Shown piece by piece: positions 33,781 through 42,764 of a stretch of 64,000 bases of DNA. This DNA is from Lachnospiraceae bacterium M18-1. Lineage in GTDB: Bacteria; Bacillota; Clostridia; Lachnospirales; Lachnospiraceae. Within the stretch, counting starts at the first letter, position 1; the number at the start of each line of letters is the position of its first letter. The stretch lies in NCBI GenBank assembly GCA_000403295.2, contig KE159605.1, positions 676,168-740,167 of the forward strand. Reading direction: 5' to 3'. The position numbers were made by a program, and so were the translations under genes. Under the pieces are notes generated by a model. The model was given only the letters and a program-made list of their open reading frames with translations. It was not told the origin of the DNA and did no database searches.

Positions 33781-35078
33781 TTGACGTCCTCCTCAAACCG
33801 CACCTTGATCGAGTTCGCATGCGCCGTCAGCTGTTCGGCCTCTGCAAACTGTTCGATATCCCGATGCACCTCTTCCAGTGCTTCTCTGGAATACGCAATG
33901 ATGCTGGATTTTTTCAGGAAATCATCCACGGACAGAGGTGAGAAGAACTTGGCTGTCCCGTTGGTTGGCAGGATATGGTTCGGTCCCGCAAAATAATCTC
34001 CAAGCGGTTCACTGCTGTATTCCCCGATAAAGATCGCCCCTGCGTTGCGGATCTTGGTCATGACCTGATATGGATCCGCCGTCATGATCTCCAGATGCTC
34101 GGACGCGATCTCATTGGCCGCGTCAATGGCATCCTCCAGCGTATCCGCCACCAGGATATGTCCGTAATTGTCCAGCGACTTCTGAATGATCTCTCCCCTG
34201 GAAAGTTCCCGGATAAACCGGTCTGTCTCCCGTGATACCTGCTCCGCAAGCTCCCTGCTGGTAGTCACCAGGATTGCCGAAGCCAGTTCGTCATGCTCCG
34301 CCTGAGACAAAAGGTCCGCCGCCACATACCGGGGATTGGCCGTTTCATCCGCCAGGACAAGAATCTCGCTTGGTCCCGCAATGGAATCAATACTGACATG
34401 CCCGTAAACCGCCTTTTTCGCCAGCGCCACATAGATATTGCCCGGTCCTACGATCTTGTCCACCCTGGGAATGCTTTCCGTTCCGTAAGCCAGAGCGCCG
34501 ATGGCCTGCGCACCTCCCACCTTATAAACTGCGGCTGCCCCTGCTTCCTTTGCCGCCACCAGGGTAGTAGGATTCACCTTTCCGTCTTTTCCCGGAGGCG
34601 TCACCATGATGATCTCTTCCACCCCTGCTACCTTTGCGGGCATGATATTCATCAGCACGGAGGATGGATACACCGCCTTTCCTCCGGGGACATAGACGCC
34701 AACCCGTCTTAACGCCGTCACCTTCTGCCCCAGCATGGTGCCGTCCGGCTTGCTGTCAAACCAGCTGTACTGCATCTGTTTCTGGTGATAGGTTTCAATA
34801 TTGACAAGCGCCCTGCGGATGATCCCCAGCAGGTTTTCATCCATCTGAGCGTAAGCCTCCCGCACCTCTTCCTCAGTCACCAGAATATTCCCTGCATGAA
34901 TGTCCGCCCCGTCAAATTTCTTTGTATAGTCAAAAACAGCTTCATCCTTTTTCCTACGGACAGTATCGAGTATCTCCTGCACACGCGCCTCATACTGTCC
35001 ATAGCTGTTGGGACTGCGTTTCAGCAGATCTTCCAGCAGATTTTTCTTTGTATTTTCATCTAAAATCTCAATCCGCAT
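33777..35078 (-). CDS. hisD: Histidinol dehydrogenase
   Basis: Zn2+- and NAD-dependent four-electron oxidation of histidinol to histidine, the last two steps of the pathway. 433 aa, normal length. Recognisable signatures are GVYVPGGKAVYPSSVLMN, KVGGAQAIGALAYGTESIPRVDKIVGPGN, SIAGPSEILVLAD, LLSQAEHDELASA and FIGEYSSEPLGDYFAGPNHILPT. ATG 35078 has AGGAGG 6 nt upstream and follows the hisG stop by one base. Confidence 0.97.
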   Translation of the reverse strand: MRIEILDENTKKNLLEDLLKRSPNSYGQYEARVQEILDTVRRKKDEAVFDYTKKFDGADIHAGNILVTEEEVREAYAQMDENLLGIIRRALVNIETYHQKQMQYSWFDSKPDGTMLGQKVTALRRVGVYVPGGKAVYPSSVLMNIMPAKVAGVEEIIMVTPPGKDGKVNPTTLVAAKEAGAAAVYKVGGAQAIGALAYGTESIPRVDKIVGPGNIYVALAKKAVYGHVSIDSIAGPSEILVLADETANPRYVAADLLSQAEHDELASAILVTTSRELAEQVSRETDRFIRELSRGEIIQKSLDNYGHILVADTLEDAIDAANEIASEHLEIMTADPYQVMTKIRNAGAIFIGEYSSEPLGDYFAGPNHILPTNGTAKFFSPLSVDDFLKKSSIIAYSREALEEVHRDIEQFAEAEQLTAHANSIKVRFEEDVK

Positions 35079-35079
35079 G

Positions 35080-35724
35080 TCATTCCTCCTGTAAAAGCTT
35101 CCTCAGACTGATGATCAGCTCCCGCACCCGTTCATTTTCCATCCGCATGCTCACCGGATTGACGATCATACGTGCAGACAGAGGACAGACCTCCTCCAGC
35201 ACGACCAGCCCGTTTTCCTTCAATGTGGATCCTGTCTCCACGATATCCACGATCACTTCTGACAGCCCCACAATAGGCGCCAGCTCGATGGATCCGTTCA
35301 TCTTGATGATCTCCACGGTCTGATGCCTTTTATTGTAAAAATAATCCTTCGCGATGTTCGGATACTTCGTCGCCACACGAATCAATTCCCGGTGCTTTAA
35401 CAGCTCCGCCGTCTCCGGGTGTCCGCAGACACACATCCGGCATGCCCCAAAGCCAAGATCCAGGACCTCATGGACCTTCCTTCCTTCTTCGACGATCGTG
35501 TCCTTGCCTGCCACGCCGATATCCGCCGCCCCGTACTCTACATAGGTTGGAACATCGGGCCCCTTTGCCAGAAAAAATTTCAGCTTCCACTCTTCATTTA
35601 CAAAAATCAGCTTTCTGGAGTTCTTGTCCTTCATTTCCTCGCAGGTAATTCCCAGCTTCTCCAGCATTTCCAGAGTCTTTTTCGCCAACCTGCCTTTCGT
35701 CAGCGCAAATGTCAGATACTTCAT
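35080..35724 (-). CDS. hisG: ATP phosphoribosyltransferase, short form
   Basis: First step of histidine synthesis. 214 aa, the short HisG that lacks the C-terminal regulatory domain and must pair with HisZ. Key parts are FALTKGRLAKKTLEML, YGAADIGVAGKD, KYPNIAKDYF and the PRPP loop region IVDIVETGSTLKENGL. Its start overlaps the hisZ stop by 4 nt (ATGA), fitting a 1:1 complex. Allosteric inhibition by histidine is expected through HisZ. Confidence 0.96.
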   Translation of the reverse strand: MKYLTFALTKGRLAKKTLEMLEKLGITCEEMKDKNSRKLIFVNEEWKLKFFLAKGPDVPTYVEYGAADIGVAGKDTIVEEGRKVHEVLDLGFGACRMCVCGHPETAELLKHRELIRVATKYPNIAKDYFYNKRHQTVEIIKMNGSIELAPIVGLSEVIVDIVETGSTLKENGLVVLEEVCPLSARMIVNPVSMRMENERVRELIISLRKLLQEE

Positions 35725-36980
35725 TCCGTGACCCTCTCTTTTCCGTAGTCAACCGTTTTTTCCTTTCCGGTCCTGAAATTCAGAAGCTCCACCATACCGT
35801 CCTCCTGCAGATAGAGCATGCTCACCGCCTGAGTGCGTTTCCCATATTCCCGGAACTTCTCCTTGTCCTCTGACGGCCCCCGTTTGATCAGTTCGATGCA
35901 GCGGCCCTTTTCCCGGAACTCCCGTGCAAGGGATACAGCCCATTTCAGCGTCTTCTCCGTGTAAATGATAAGGTTGGAATGTTTCGTTTCAATGGTAATC
36001 TTCTGGCGGCTCAGGGCGCTGGTCAGCTCGTCCACGATCATGGCAAATCCAATAGACGGAGTCCGTTTTCCAAACTTCTCAAGCAGGTGGTCGTATCTTC
36101 CGCCCCGCACCACCGCATCGCCGGTCCCATACGTATAGGCCCGGAAAATGATGCCTGTATAGTACATGTAGCTTCCGCTCATGCTCAGGTCAAAGGTAAT
36201 ATGCTTTTCCACGCCGTAGTGGATCAGCACCTGATATATCTTTAAAAGGCGGGTGATGGCAGCCTTCGCTCCAGCTGTCGGGGCAAGCCTTGCCGCCTCT
36301 GTCAGCACCTCCGCTCCTCCCATCAGCTCAGGGAGAGCGGAAAAAACTTCTTTGATCTCGTCCGAAACCTCTTGCCTGTCCAGGATCTCTTCCACCCCAA
36401 AATAATTCCTGTTATTGATCAGCGTAAAGATCTCCTCCGTAATTTCTTCCGTGAACCCTGCTGCTTCCATCAGCCCCCGGATAAAATTCACATGGCCGAT
36501 GTTCACCTGAAATTCTGTCAGACCGGCTCGTTTCAGTCCGTCCACGACCATGGCCAGCATCTCGGCGTCCGCCTCAATGGAATCCTCGCCGATCAGCTCT
36601 GCCCCAAGCTGGGTATTTTCCTTGAGTCTTCCCTGATAGCTGGAATGATTGATAAAGGTATTGCCCACATAGCACAACCGGATAGGACAGTCCTCCTCCT
36701 CAAACAGCGTAGCCGCAGCCCGGGCGATGGACGGCGTAATATCCGGACGCAGTACCAGTGTATTGCCCTCCCGGTCAAAAAACTTATATAATTCCCTCGA
36801 AGAGATGGTCCCGATCTCCTTTCGGAACACATCGAAATATTCAAATGTGGGCGTCTGGATATCCTGATAGCCATACAGATGGAGCAGCTCATGAAGCTTC
36901 TCCTGTACCGCCAGTTTTTTTCTGCACTCTGTGCTGTAAATGTCCCGGACTCCTTCCGGTGTATGTAATTTCTGTTCCAT
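35721..36980 (-). CDS. hisZ: ATP phosphoribosyltransferase regulatory subunit
   Basis: 419 aa histidyl-tRNA-synthetase-like protein without aminoacylation or anticodon-binding function. It forms the octameric HisG-HisZ enzyme and carries the histidine-feedback site. Class II motifs are seen in TPEGVRDIYS, IQTPTFEYFDVF, LRPDITPSIARAAATLF and GGRYDHLLEKFG. The usual HisRS histidine-binding signature is altered. ATG 36980 is chosen over a TTG at 36989. First gene of the his operon under a near-consensus promoter. Confidence 0.94.
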   Translation of the reverse strand: MEQKLHTPEGVRDIYSTECRKKLAVQEKLHELLHLYGYQDIQTPTFEYFDVFRKEIGTISSRELYKFFDREGNTLVLRPDITPSIARAAATLFEEEDCPIRLCYVGNTFINHSSYQGRLKENTQLGAELIGEDSIEADAEMLAMVVDGLKRAGLTEFQVNIGHVNFIRGLMEAAGFTEEITEEIFTLINNRNYFGVEEILDRQEVSDEIKEVFSALPELMGGAEVLTEAARLAPTAGAKAAITRLLKIYQVLIHYGVEKHITFDLSMSGSYMYYTGIIFRAYTYGTGDAVVRGGRYDHLLEKFGKRTPSIGFAMIVDELTSALSRQKITIETKHSNLIIYTEKTLKWAVSLAREFREKGRCIELIKRGPSEDKEKFREYGKRTQAVSMLYLQEDGMVELLNFRTGKEKTVDYGKERVTE

Positions 36981-37036
36981 AAATACCAATCCTGTTCTTT
37001 TGACTTTGCTTCACTACAGTGCTAAAATCTCCTGTC

Positions 37037-37065
37037 ATTATACGAAGTTTCGATTCGAATGTCAA
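37037..37065 (-). promoter_or_regulatory. Histidine operon promoter overlapping the recU stop codon
   Basis: Minus strand TTGACA (37060-37065), a 17-bp spacer and TATAAT (37037-37042), both perfect hexamers. The -35 box overlaps the recU stop at 37062-37064. The leader to hisZ is only about 50 nt, too short for a T-box. Confidence 0.88.
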
Positions 37066-37595
37066 TCCCTGCTGTCCAAATCCTTCTGAATATAGTCCAG
37101 ATAGGGGACAAAGCAGTTGTTTTTCAGTGACATAAAATAATCCCCGTTCAGTTCATCAAACCGGAAGCTCTTGCGTCCCCCCTCCCGGGCACGGTCCCAG
37201 AACCTTCTGATTTCCGCGTATTTCATATAGTACAGCCTGTTTTTTCCGCTGTAAAGAATCAGCAAAAATGAAATCCCACCCTGACGTTCAAACTTTTCCA
37301 TAAAACGTATCTGGTGCTCATGTACATTCTGCAGAGGGAAGGTGTCCGCCGAGCACTCCTTGGCGTCAAAGCAGACCGGGATTCCCTGGACCGCCCCGAT
37401 ATAATCCACGGTGCTGATCTTGTCAAAGTATGCCAGCGTGATATGCCGGTGCTCCTTGTCGATCTGGACCGGGGTAATGGGGGTGGGAATTTTCTGGATC
37501 AGCGCCAGGTTCAATTCCTCATATCGTTCATTTGTCCGGTTGATCAGATCCTCCAGGGTGGAGCCTCTCAGACCGCGCGAATTCCATGTAGCCAT
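37062..37595 (-). CDS. recU: Holliday junction resolvase RecU
   Basis: Structure-specific endonuclease that cuts four-way junctions in recombination and chromosome segregation, 177 aa. Conserved residues are present: the N-terminal RGLRGSTLEDLINRTNERY, the metal-binding core STVDYIGAVQGIPVCFDAKEC (Asp and Glu-Lys) and the following FPLQNVHEHQIRFMEKF. In B. subtilis recU sits beside pbpA; here it follows an RluA-type synthase gene. ATG 37595 has AAGGAG upstream. Confidence 0.9.
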   Translation of the reverse strand: MATWNSRGLRGSTLEDLINRTNERYEELNLALIQKIPTPITPVQIDKEHRHITLAYFDKISTVDYIGAVQGIPVCFDAKECSADTFPLQNVHEHQIRFMEKFERQGGISFLLILYSGKNRLYYMKYAEIRRFWDRAREGGRKSFRFDELNGDYFMSLKNNCFVPYLDYIQKDLDSRD

Positions 37596-37700
37596 AATTT
37601 CCTGCTCCTTTTTCTTTTCGGGAAACCTGTCCCCGGCAGATCTCCTGCCTGCTGCCTCAGGGCAGTTCCTGCCGTCTTGCAGAGGATTCCGCCTATTTTT

Positions 37701-38699
37701 TCAGAATACATCTGAATATCCTGTCTCTTCCTGACAGATGCGTTGGAATAAAGCCGGCGGCGGCGCCAGAAACTCCCTGCCCGACAGATAGCCGAGCACG
37801 CCCTCTGTCTCCGGCATCCGAAGTCTCCATGCGTGAAGGAGCTGGAATCTGAGGCCGTACTGCTTTTGGTACCTGTCATTGACCCGGAACTGTCCGTACT
37901 TATAATCTCCCAGGATCGGATGCCCCTTTGACGCAAGATGGGCACGGATCTGATGAGTCTTTCCGGTCACCAGATGGACCTCCAGAAGCGTACACTCCCT
38001 GCCTGACGCAAGGGGGCGGTATTCTGTCTCGATCCGCACACTGCCCGGCGTCTCCTGCTCCGCGATCCGGACATGGTTTGTCTTTTCTTCCTTCACCAGA
38101 TACCCTTTGATGGATTCCGGCTTTTTTACTTCTCCGAAAACCAGGCAGAGGTAATATTTCCCAATGGAACGTTCCTTAAAGAAACGGCTCAGCTCCTGCA
38201 GCCCCGCCAGACTCTTTCCGGCCGCCAGGATCCCGCTTGTATTCCGGTCCAGCCGGTTGCAGACTGATGGCCGGAAGGTCTTCAACTTTTCTCTGGTCAG
38301 CGCTCCTGTGTCCAGCAGATACCGGGTCAGATGCTCCACAGCCGATACATCCTCTTCCCTTGCCTTCTGTGACAGCATCCCGGCAGGCTTGTTCAGCAGG
38401 AGCACATGGGCGTCTTCATAGAGGATATCCCATTCTGCCGCCTTGCCTGGATATGTACCCTGCCCGCATTCCAACATTTTTCCTGAAAACTTTTCTATGG
38501 TTTCTTCCGAAAGGAACAGCTTCACTACATCCCCCTCGGAAAGCTTCTCGGAGCCGGACGCTTTCTTTCCGTTTAATGTGATATTCTTTTTCCGGAGCAT
38601 TTTGTATAGAAAGCTCTTGGGCGCTTCTTTTAAAAATTTTGCCAGCAGTTTGTCCAGCCGCTGGCCCGCCTCATTTTCCGTGATGCTGATCTCCTGCAT
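37701..38699 (-). CDS. RluA-family rRNA pseudouridine synthase
   Basis: 332 aa. An N-terminal S4-like RNA-binding domain (AGQRLDKLLAKFLKEAPKSFLYKMLRKKNITLNG, about 10-60) is followed by the catalytic domain with the essential Asp in VCNRLDRNTSGIL. The later HQIRAHLASKGHPILGDYKYG motif is also present. It probably modifies 23S rRNA in the RluC/D manner. ATG 38699 has GGAGG 6 nt upstream. It lies 33 nt after a small membrane-protein gene in a run of co-directional genes ending with recU. Confidence 0.92.
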   Translation of the reverse strand: MQEISITENEAGQRLDKLLAKFLKEAPKSFLYKMLRKKNITLNGKKASGSEKLSEGDVVKLFLSEETIEKFSGKMLECGQGTYPGKAAEWDILYEDAHVLLLNKPAGMLSQKAREEDVSAVEHLTRYLLDTGALTREKLKTFRPSVCNRLDRNTSGILAAGKSLAGLQELSRFFKERSIGKYYLCLVFGEVKKPESIKGYLVKEEKTNHVRIAEQETPGSVRIETEYRPLASGRECTLLEVHLVTGKTHQIRAHLASKGHPILGDYKYGQFRVNDRYQKQYGLRFQLLHAWRLRMPETEGVLGYLSGREFLAPPPALFQRICQEETGYSDVF

Positions 38700-38732
38700 G
38701 TCTCTCCTCCAAAAACAATTCTCAAGCACGCT

Positions 38733-39311
38733 CTATAGCGAAAGGTTCATGATCACATGCGCGGTCCGCTGTTCCTCTTCTTTCGTATCTGACTTTTCTA
38801 CAGCCGCAATATTCTCCAGCCCTTCCACGATTGAGAGAAATTGCTTATACTGGCTGTACATCTTGACAGAGACCTCCGGCAGGTCATTTTGGCGCAGCAT
38901 TTTACGCAGATAAGCAGCCGTCTCCTGCAGGTCCACTTTTTTTCCGGTCGTATATCCATACACTTTTTGATGGGAGACTACCATGCAGTCAATGGGCATG
39001 ATCTTCTCCGTGCTTGTGACCACCAGGTCATAGATCACCGTCAGGTGCGGGGCCTTTTTCCCAATCTCATCAGGCAGTGCCTGATCCACCGTCTTGTACG
39101 GAATGCGCGTGATCACTCCGACCAGCGCCTTGCATGCGGGAAGACAGCCCACGACAGCGACCACCGTCAGCAGGTTCTTTTTGGAATGGGTCTGACTGTA
39201 GCCCAGCAGAAATACGGCAATCACAATGGCAAAATACACCGCAGTACGCAGGATTTCGAGTTTTAGTTTTTCACGCAGGTAGCCCGGCGTTCCCTTTGCA
39301 CATTTTATCAT
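38733..39311 (-). CDS. Unknown two-span membrane protein
   Basis: 192 aa. Two adjacent hydrophobic helices (about 20-40 and 47-64) are followed by a cytoplasmic alpha/beta domain (PHLTVIYDLVVTSTEKIMPIDCMVVSHQKVYGYT, AAYLRKMLRQNDL). No family recognised. Its ATG at 39311 overlaps the stop of the SDR gene (ATGA), with GGGAGGG upstream, so the two are translationally coupled. Longer readings upstream are out-of-frame shadows of that gene. Confidence 0.75.
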   Translation of the reverse strand: MIKCAKGTPGYLREKLKLEILRTAVYFAIVIAVFLLGYSQTHSKKNLLTVVAVVGCLPACKALVGVITRIPYKTVDQALPDEIGKKAPHLTVIYDLVVTSTEKIMPIDCMVVSHQKVYGYTTGKKVDLQETAAYLRKMLRQNDLPEVSVKMYSQYKQFLSIVEGLENIAAVEKSDTKEEEQRTAHVIMNLSL

Positions 39312-40072
39312 GTTCTCCCTCCCATAAAAGCTAAGATCAGACGATGCGGCAGCAGCTTCGACGCAGCATGCGCGCACTTCATGGGCAGCCCGTATACGGA
39401 GATATCTTTTCCCGCCCGGCTGTCCAGCAAAGCTTTCCTCACAACCCCCTGGGGTCTGACTTTCACCAGCTTTTTCAGCGGGTTTTCCAGTTCCCCTGAT
39501 ACTTGGAAAAATTCCGTGTCCACCGGTCCCGGACAGACTGCGGTGACATGGATTCCGCGGCTTTTCAGCTCCGCCCCGAGACTCCTGGAAAAGCTCAGCA
39601 CATAAGCTTTTGTCGCTGCGTAGACCGCAAAAGAGGGCTGAGGAGAAAAAGCCGCCGCACTTGCCATCTGGATGATCCTGCTGCCCCTGGAAACGTAAGG
39701 CAGGCAGCAAAATGTGACCCTGGAAAGCGCCGTACAGTTCAGTCCGATCATTTCCGCCTGTGCAGTTTTATTTTCCCCCAGAATCTGTTCCACCGTCCCG
39801 CTCTTCCCAAAGCCGGCGCCGTTCACCAGCATCCGGAGATCCGGCGTTTCCTCCCTGAGCAGCGTTTCCAGCTTCTCATACACCTCTTCCCGAAGCAGGT
39901 CTCCCTCCAGGATCCGGACCGGAACGCTGGAAAGCTGGTTCAGCTCCTGGAGTCTGTGCCCCCTGCGGGCGATCACCCAGATTTCATCCAGATTCCGGTA
40001 AAAATGTCCCATCTGTTTTACAAATTCTCTCCCGATCCCGGAAGATGCCCCTGTCACTATCGCAATTTTCAT
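39308..40072 (-). CDS. Short-chain dehydrogenase/reductase
   Basis: 254 aa NAD(P)-dependent SDR. The cofactor motif TGASSGIGRE (8-17), the NGAG-type motif VNGAGFG and the catalytic YAATKAY (Tyr-X3-Lys) are intact. The tail has PGPVDTEFF. Several members of this subgroup act on lipid or keto substrates, but the substrate cannot be deduced. It is followed, with a 4-nt overlap, by a two-span membrane protein. Confidence 0.9.
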   Translation of the reverse strand: MKIAIVTGASSGIGREFVKQMGHFYRNLDEIWVIARRGHRLQELNQLSSVPVRILEGDLLREEVYEKLETLLREETPDLRMLVNGAGFGKSGTVEQILGENKTAQAEMIGLNCTALSRVTFCCLPYVSRGSRIIQMASAAAFSPQPSFAVYAATKAYVLSFSRSLGAELKSRGIHVTAVCPGPVDTEFFQVSGELENPLKKLVKVRPQGVVRKALLDSRAGKDISVYGLPMKCAHAASKLLPHRLILAFMGGRT

Positions 40073-40105
40073 AACCTGACTGCCTCCTTAATGATTACTC
40101 CCCCT

Positions 40106-42007
40106 TCATCCTTTTCGAAATCCATTTTTATCGGTGCCTTTCCGTCCCGAACGTTTTCTTGCTGTTCTGGTTTTCGACCCTCTCTTTCCCCGGTCCTTCT
40201 CCCCGGACAGCTTCCTCGGCCGGATCAGGCATTTCTTCTCAAATCCGATCAGGTCCGTGCGCCCCGCCTTGATCAGCGCTTCCTTCACCAGGTCGTAATT
40301 GGCCGGATTCCGATACTGGATTAGCGCCCTCTGCATGGCCTTCTCATGGGGATTCCTGGGCACATAGACCGGTTTCATTGTCCGGGGATCTAATCCCGTA
40401 TAGTACATGCAGGTAGATATGGTGGACGGCGTGGGATAAAAATCCTGTACCTGTTCCGGCATATACCCCATATCCCGGCAGAACTCGGCAAGCTCCACTG
40501 CTTCCTTCCAGGAAGAACCCGGGTGGGAGGACATCAGATAAGGAACCAGATACTGGTCCTTCCCGAGCCTCCGGTTCATTTTCACAAACTGATCCGCAAA
40601 CTGCTGATATACCTGATTCTTCGGTTTTCCCATCAATTCCAGCACCCTGTCCGACACATGCTCAGGAGCCACCTTTAACTGCCCGCTCACATGATGGCCG
40701 CAGAGCTCCCGCAAAAAGGCCGGATCAGGGTCTGCAAGCAGATAATCAAACCGGATCCCGGACCGGATAAACACTTTTTTCACCCCGGGAAGCGCTCTCA
40801 ATGCCCGGAGGATGTCCACATATTCCCTGTGATCCGCCTGCAGGTTTTTACAGGGCTTCGGGAACAGGCACTGCTTCTTCGGGCACACGCCCAGTTCCCC
40901 CTGCTTCTCACAGGACGGACGGCGGAAGTTTGCCGTAGGTCCGCCCACATCATGGATGTATCCCTTAAAATCCTTTTCTTCCGTCATCTGCCTGGCTTCC
41001 TCAAGCAGGGATTTTTTACTCCTGCTCTGTACGATTCTTCCCTGATGAAAGGTCAGGGCACAGAAGCTGCAGCCGCCAAAACATCCCCGGCTGCCAGTCA
41101 GGCTGAACCGGACCTCTTCAATGGCCGGCACGCCGCCCAGAGCCTGATAGGAGGGATGAAAGGTACGCATATAAGGCAATCCATAGATATCATCCATTTC
41201 CATCTGTGTCAAAGGCTTAGCCGGAGGGTTCTGTACCACGTAGAGATTCCCCGGGTAAGGCTCCGCAAGCCGCCTTCCGGAAAACGGATCTGTATTGCAG
41301 TATTGAGTATAGAAGCTTTTGGCATATTCCCGTTTATCCTGCTGCATCTTCTCAAAGGAAGGCAGCACCAGCGCATCGTATACCGAGTCCAGACTCCGGG
41401 TCTTGACCACGGTCCCTTCGATATAGGTCACATCCTGTACCGAGATGCCTGCTTCCAGAGCTTCTGCGATCTCCACAATGGAACGTTCCCCCATGCCGTA
41501 GGAGATCATGTCCGCCCCGGAATCCAGAAGAATAGAACGTTTCAGCCTGTCCGACCAGTAATCATAGTGGGCAAGCCGACGGAGGCTGGCTTCGATCCCT
41601 CCCAGGATCACGGGCGTATGCTTATAGGTCCTGCGGATCAGATTTCCATAGACCACTGCTGCGTAGTCCGGCCGCTTTCCCATAACGCCCCCGGGGGTAT
41701 AGGCGTCCGCTGCCCGCCGTTTTCCGGATACCGCGTAATGGTTGACCATAGAATCCATATTTCCTGCGGACACCAGAAACCCCAGCCTGGGCTCCCCGTA
41801 TACGGCAATGCTTTTGTCATCCTTCCAGTCCGGCTGGGACAGAATGGCTACCCGGTAGCCGCGGCGCTCCAGAAGGCGGCTGATGATGGCATGTCCGAAG
41901 GAAGGATGGTCCACATAAGCATCCCCGATCACATAGACAAAATCCGCCTGATCCCATCCACGTGCCTCCATGTCCTCCCGGCACAGCGGTAAAAATTTCT
42001 GCTCCAT
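40106..42007 (-). CDS. YgiQ-family radical SAM protein
   Basis: About 633 aa. An N-terminal B12-binding-like domain (DFVYVIGDAYVDHPSFGHAIISRLLERRGYRVAIL) precedes a radical SAM core with the 4Fe-4S motif in SRGCFGGCSFCALTFHQGR (CxxxCxxC), then further cysteines near residues 380-400 (CEKQGELGVCPKKQCLFPKPC). The C-terminal extension is basic (KRSGRKGTDKNGFRKG). The family is widespread; its reaction is not settled. ATG 42007 has GGAG 6 nt upstream; ATGs at 42019 and 42034 are alternatives. Confidence 0.9.
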   Translation of the reverse strand: MEQKFLPLCREDMEARGWDQADFVYVIGDAYVDHPSFGHAIISRLLERRGYRVAILSQPDWKDDKSIAVYGEPRLGFLVSAGNMDSMVNHYAVSGKRRAADAYTPGGVMGKRPDYAAVVYGNLIRRTYKHTPVILGGIEASLRRLAHYDYWSDRLKRSILLDSGADMISYGMGERSIVEIAEALEAGISVQDVTYIEGTVVKTRSLDSVYDALVLPSFEKMQQDKREYAKSFYTQYCNTDPFSGRRLAEPYPGNLYVVQNPPAKPLTQMEMDDIYGLPYMRTFHPSYQALGGVPAIEEVRFSLTGSRGCFGGCSFCALTFHQGRIVQSRSKKSLLEEARQMTEEKDFKGYIHDVGGPTANFRRPSCEKQGELGVCPKKQCLFPKPCKNLQADHREYVDILRALRALPGVKKVFIRSGIRFDYLLADPDPAFLRELCGHHVSGQLKVAPEHVSDRVLELMGKPKNQVYQQFADQFVKMNRRLGKDQYLVPYLMSSHPGSSWKEAVELAEFCRDMGYMPEQVQDFYPTPSTISTCMYYTGLDPRTMKPVYVPRNPHEKAMQRALIQYRNPANYDLVKEALIKAGRTDLIGFEKKCLIRPRKLSGEKDRGKRGSKTRTARKRSGRKGTDKNGFRKG

Positions 42008-42086
42008 TTTTTTCTCCATACAATCCTTTGCCATGCAAAAACAAGAATCCAGCTTTTACACAAATATATTTTTCACATGGGACGCC

Positions 42087-42764
42087 TTACAAGCTTCCGC
42101 AGATTTCGTAGGTTCCGTCCCAGATCTCCCGGTAATCCCGGATATAATAATCCGACAGCTCCCGTTTCTCGGCTTCACAGGGAACGGAAAACAGGTCATG
42201 GACTGCGCACACACTCATGCCTGCGCGCTTTCCGGCCCGGATTCCGTTTGGAATATCCTCAAACACAAGGCATTCCCGGGGCTTTACCTGCAGTTCCGCT
42301 GCTGCTTTCTGGTAGACATCCGGAGCAGGTTTTCCCTGCTGTACTTCATCCGATGTAATGACTGCGGAAAAATAATCCCGGATATCCAAAGCATCCAGAG
42401 CCGTAAACGCCAGTTCCCGGGAATTGCTGGTGGCGATCCCCAAAAGGATCCCCTGCTGCTTCATCCGCTCCAAAAATTCCCCTGCCCCCGGCTTTAACGG
42501 GACACGGGTCCGGTACAGTTCGCGGGTCATCTCGGTCCATTCCCCGCAGATATCCTCCACGGCGCAGTTCAGGACCGGAAACTGATCCAGAAAATACTGT
42601 GCCGTCTGCACATAGCTCATTCCTTCTATATCCTTTTGAAAGGTTTCCGGCGGGGTGATCCGGTGCTTCTTCATATATTCCCGGTCCACTTCCGGCCACA
42701 TCCACATCGAATCCACCAGAGATCCGTCCATATCAAATATAACTGCCTTTTTATCTTTTAACAT
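42087..42764 (-). CDS. HAD-superfamily hydrolase (beta-phosphoglucomutase-like)
   Basis: 225 aa, HAD subfamily IA. Motif I FDMDGSLVDS (nucleophile and acid Asp), motif II ATSNSRE, the Lys of motif III in GKPAPDVYQKAA and motif IV FEDIPNGIRAG are complete, with a helical cap between motifs I and II. Likely a sugar-phosphate phosphatase or mutase. It overlaps the upstream RsuA-type gene by 7 nt. Confidence 0.92.
   Translation of the reverse strand: MLKDKKAVIFDMDGSLVDSMWMWPEVDREYMKKHRITPPETFQKDIEGMSYVQTAQYFLDQFPVLNCAVEDICGEWTEMTRELYRTRVPLKPGAGEFLERMKQQGILLGIATSNSRELAFTALDALDIRDYFSAVITSDEVQQGKPAPDVYQKAAAELQVKPRECLVFEDIPNGIRAGKRAGMSVCAVHDLFSVPCEAEKRELSDYYIRDYREIWDGTYEICGSL

Noticed and set aside
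36981..37036. T-box or attenuator before the his operon
   Set aside because: The leader is about 50 nt and has no T-box core, specifier stem or terminator hairpin.
39312..39710. N-terminal extension of the two-span membrane protein
   Set aside because: Overlaps the SDR gene in another frame; the ATGA overlap and GGGAGGG site place the start at 39311.
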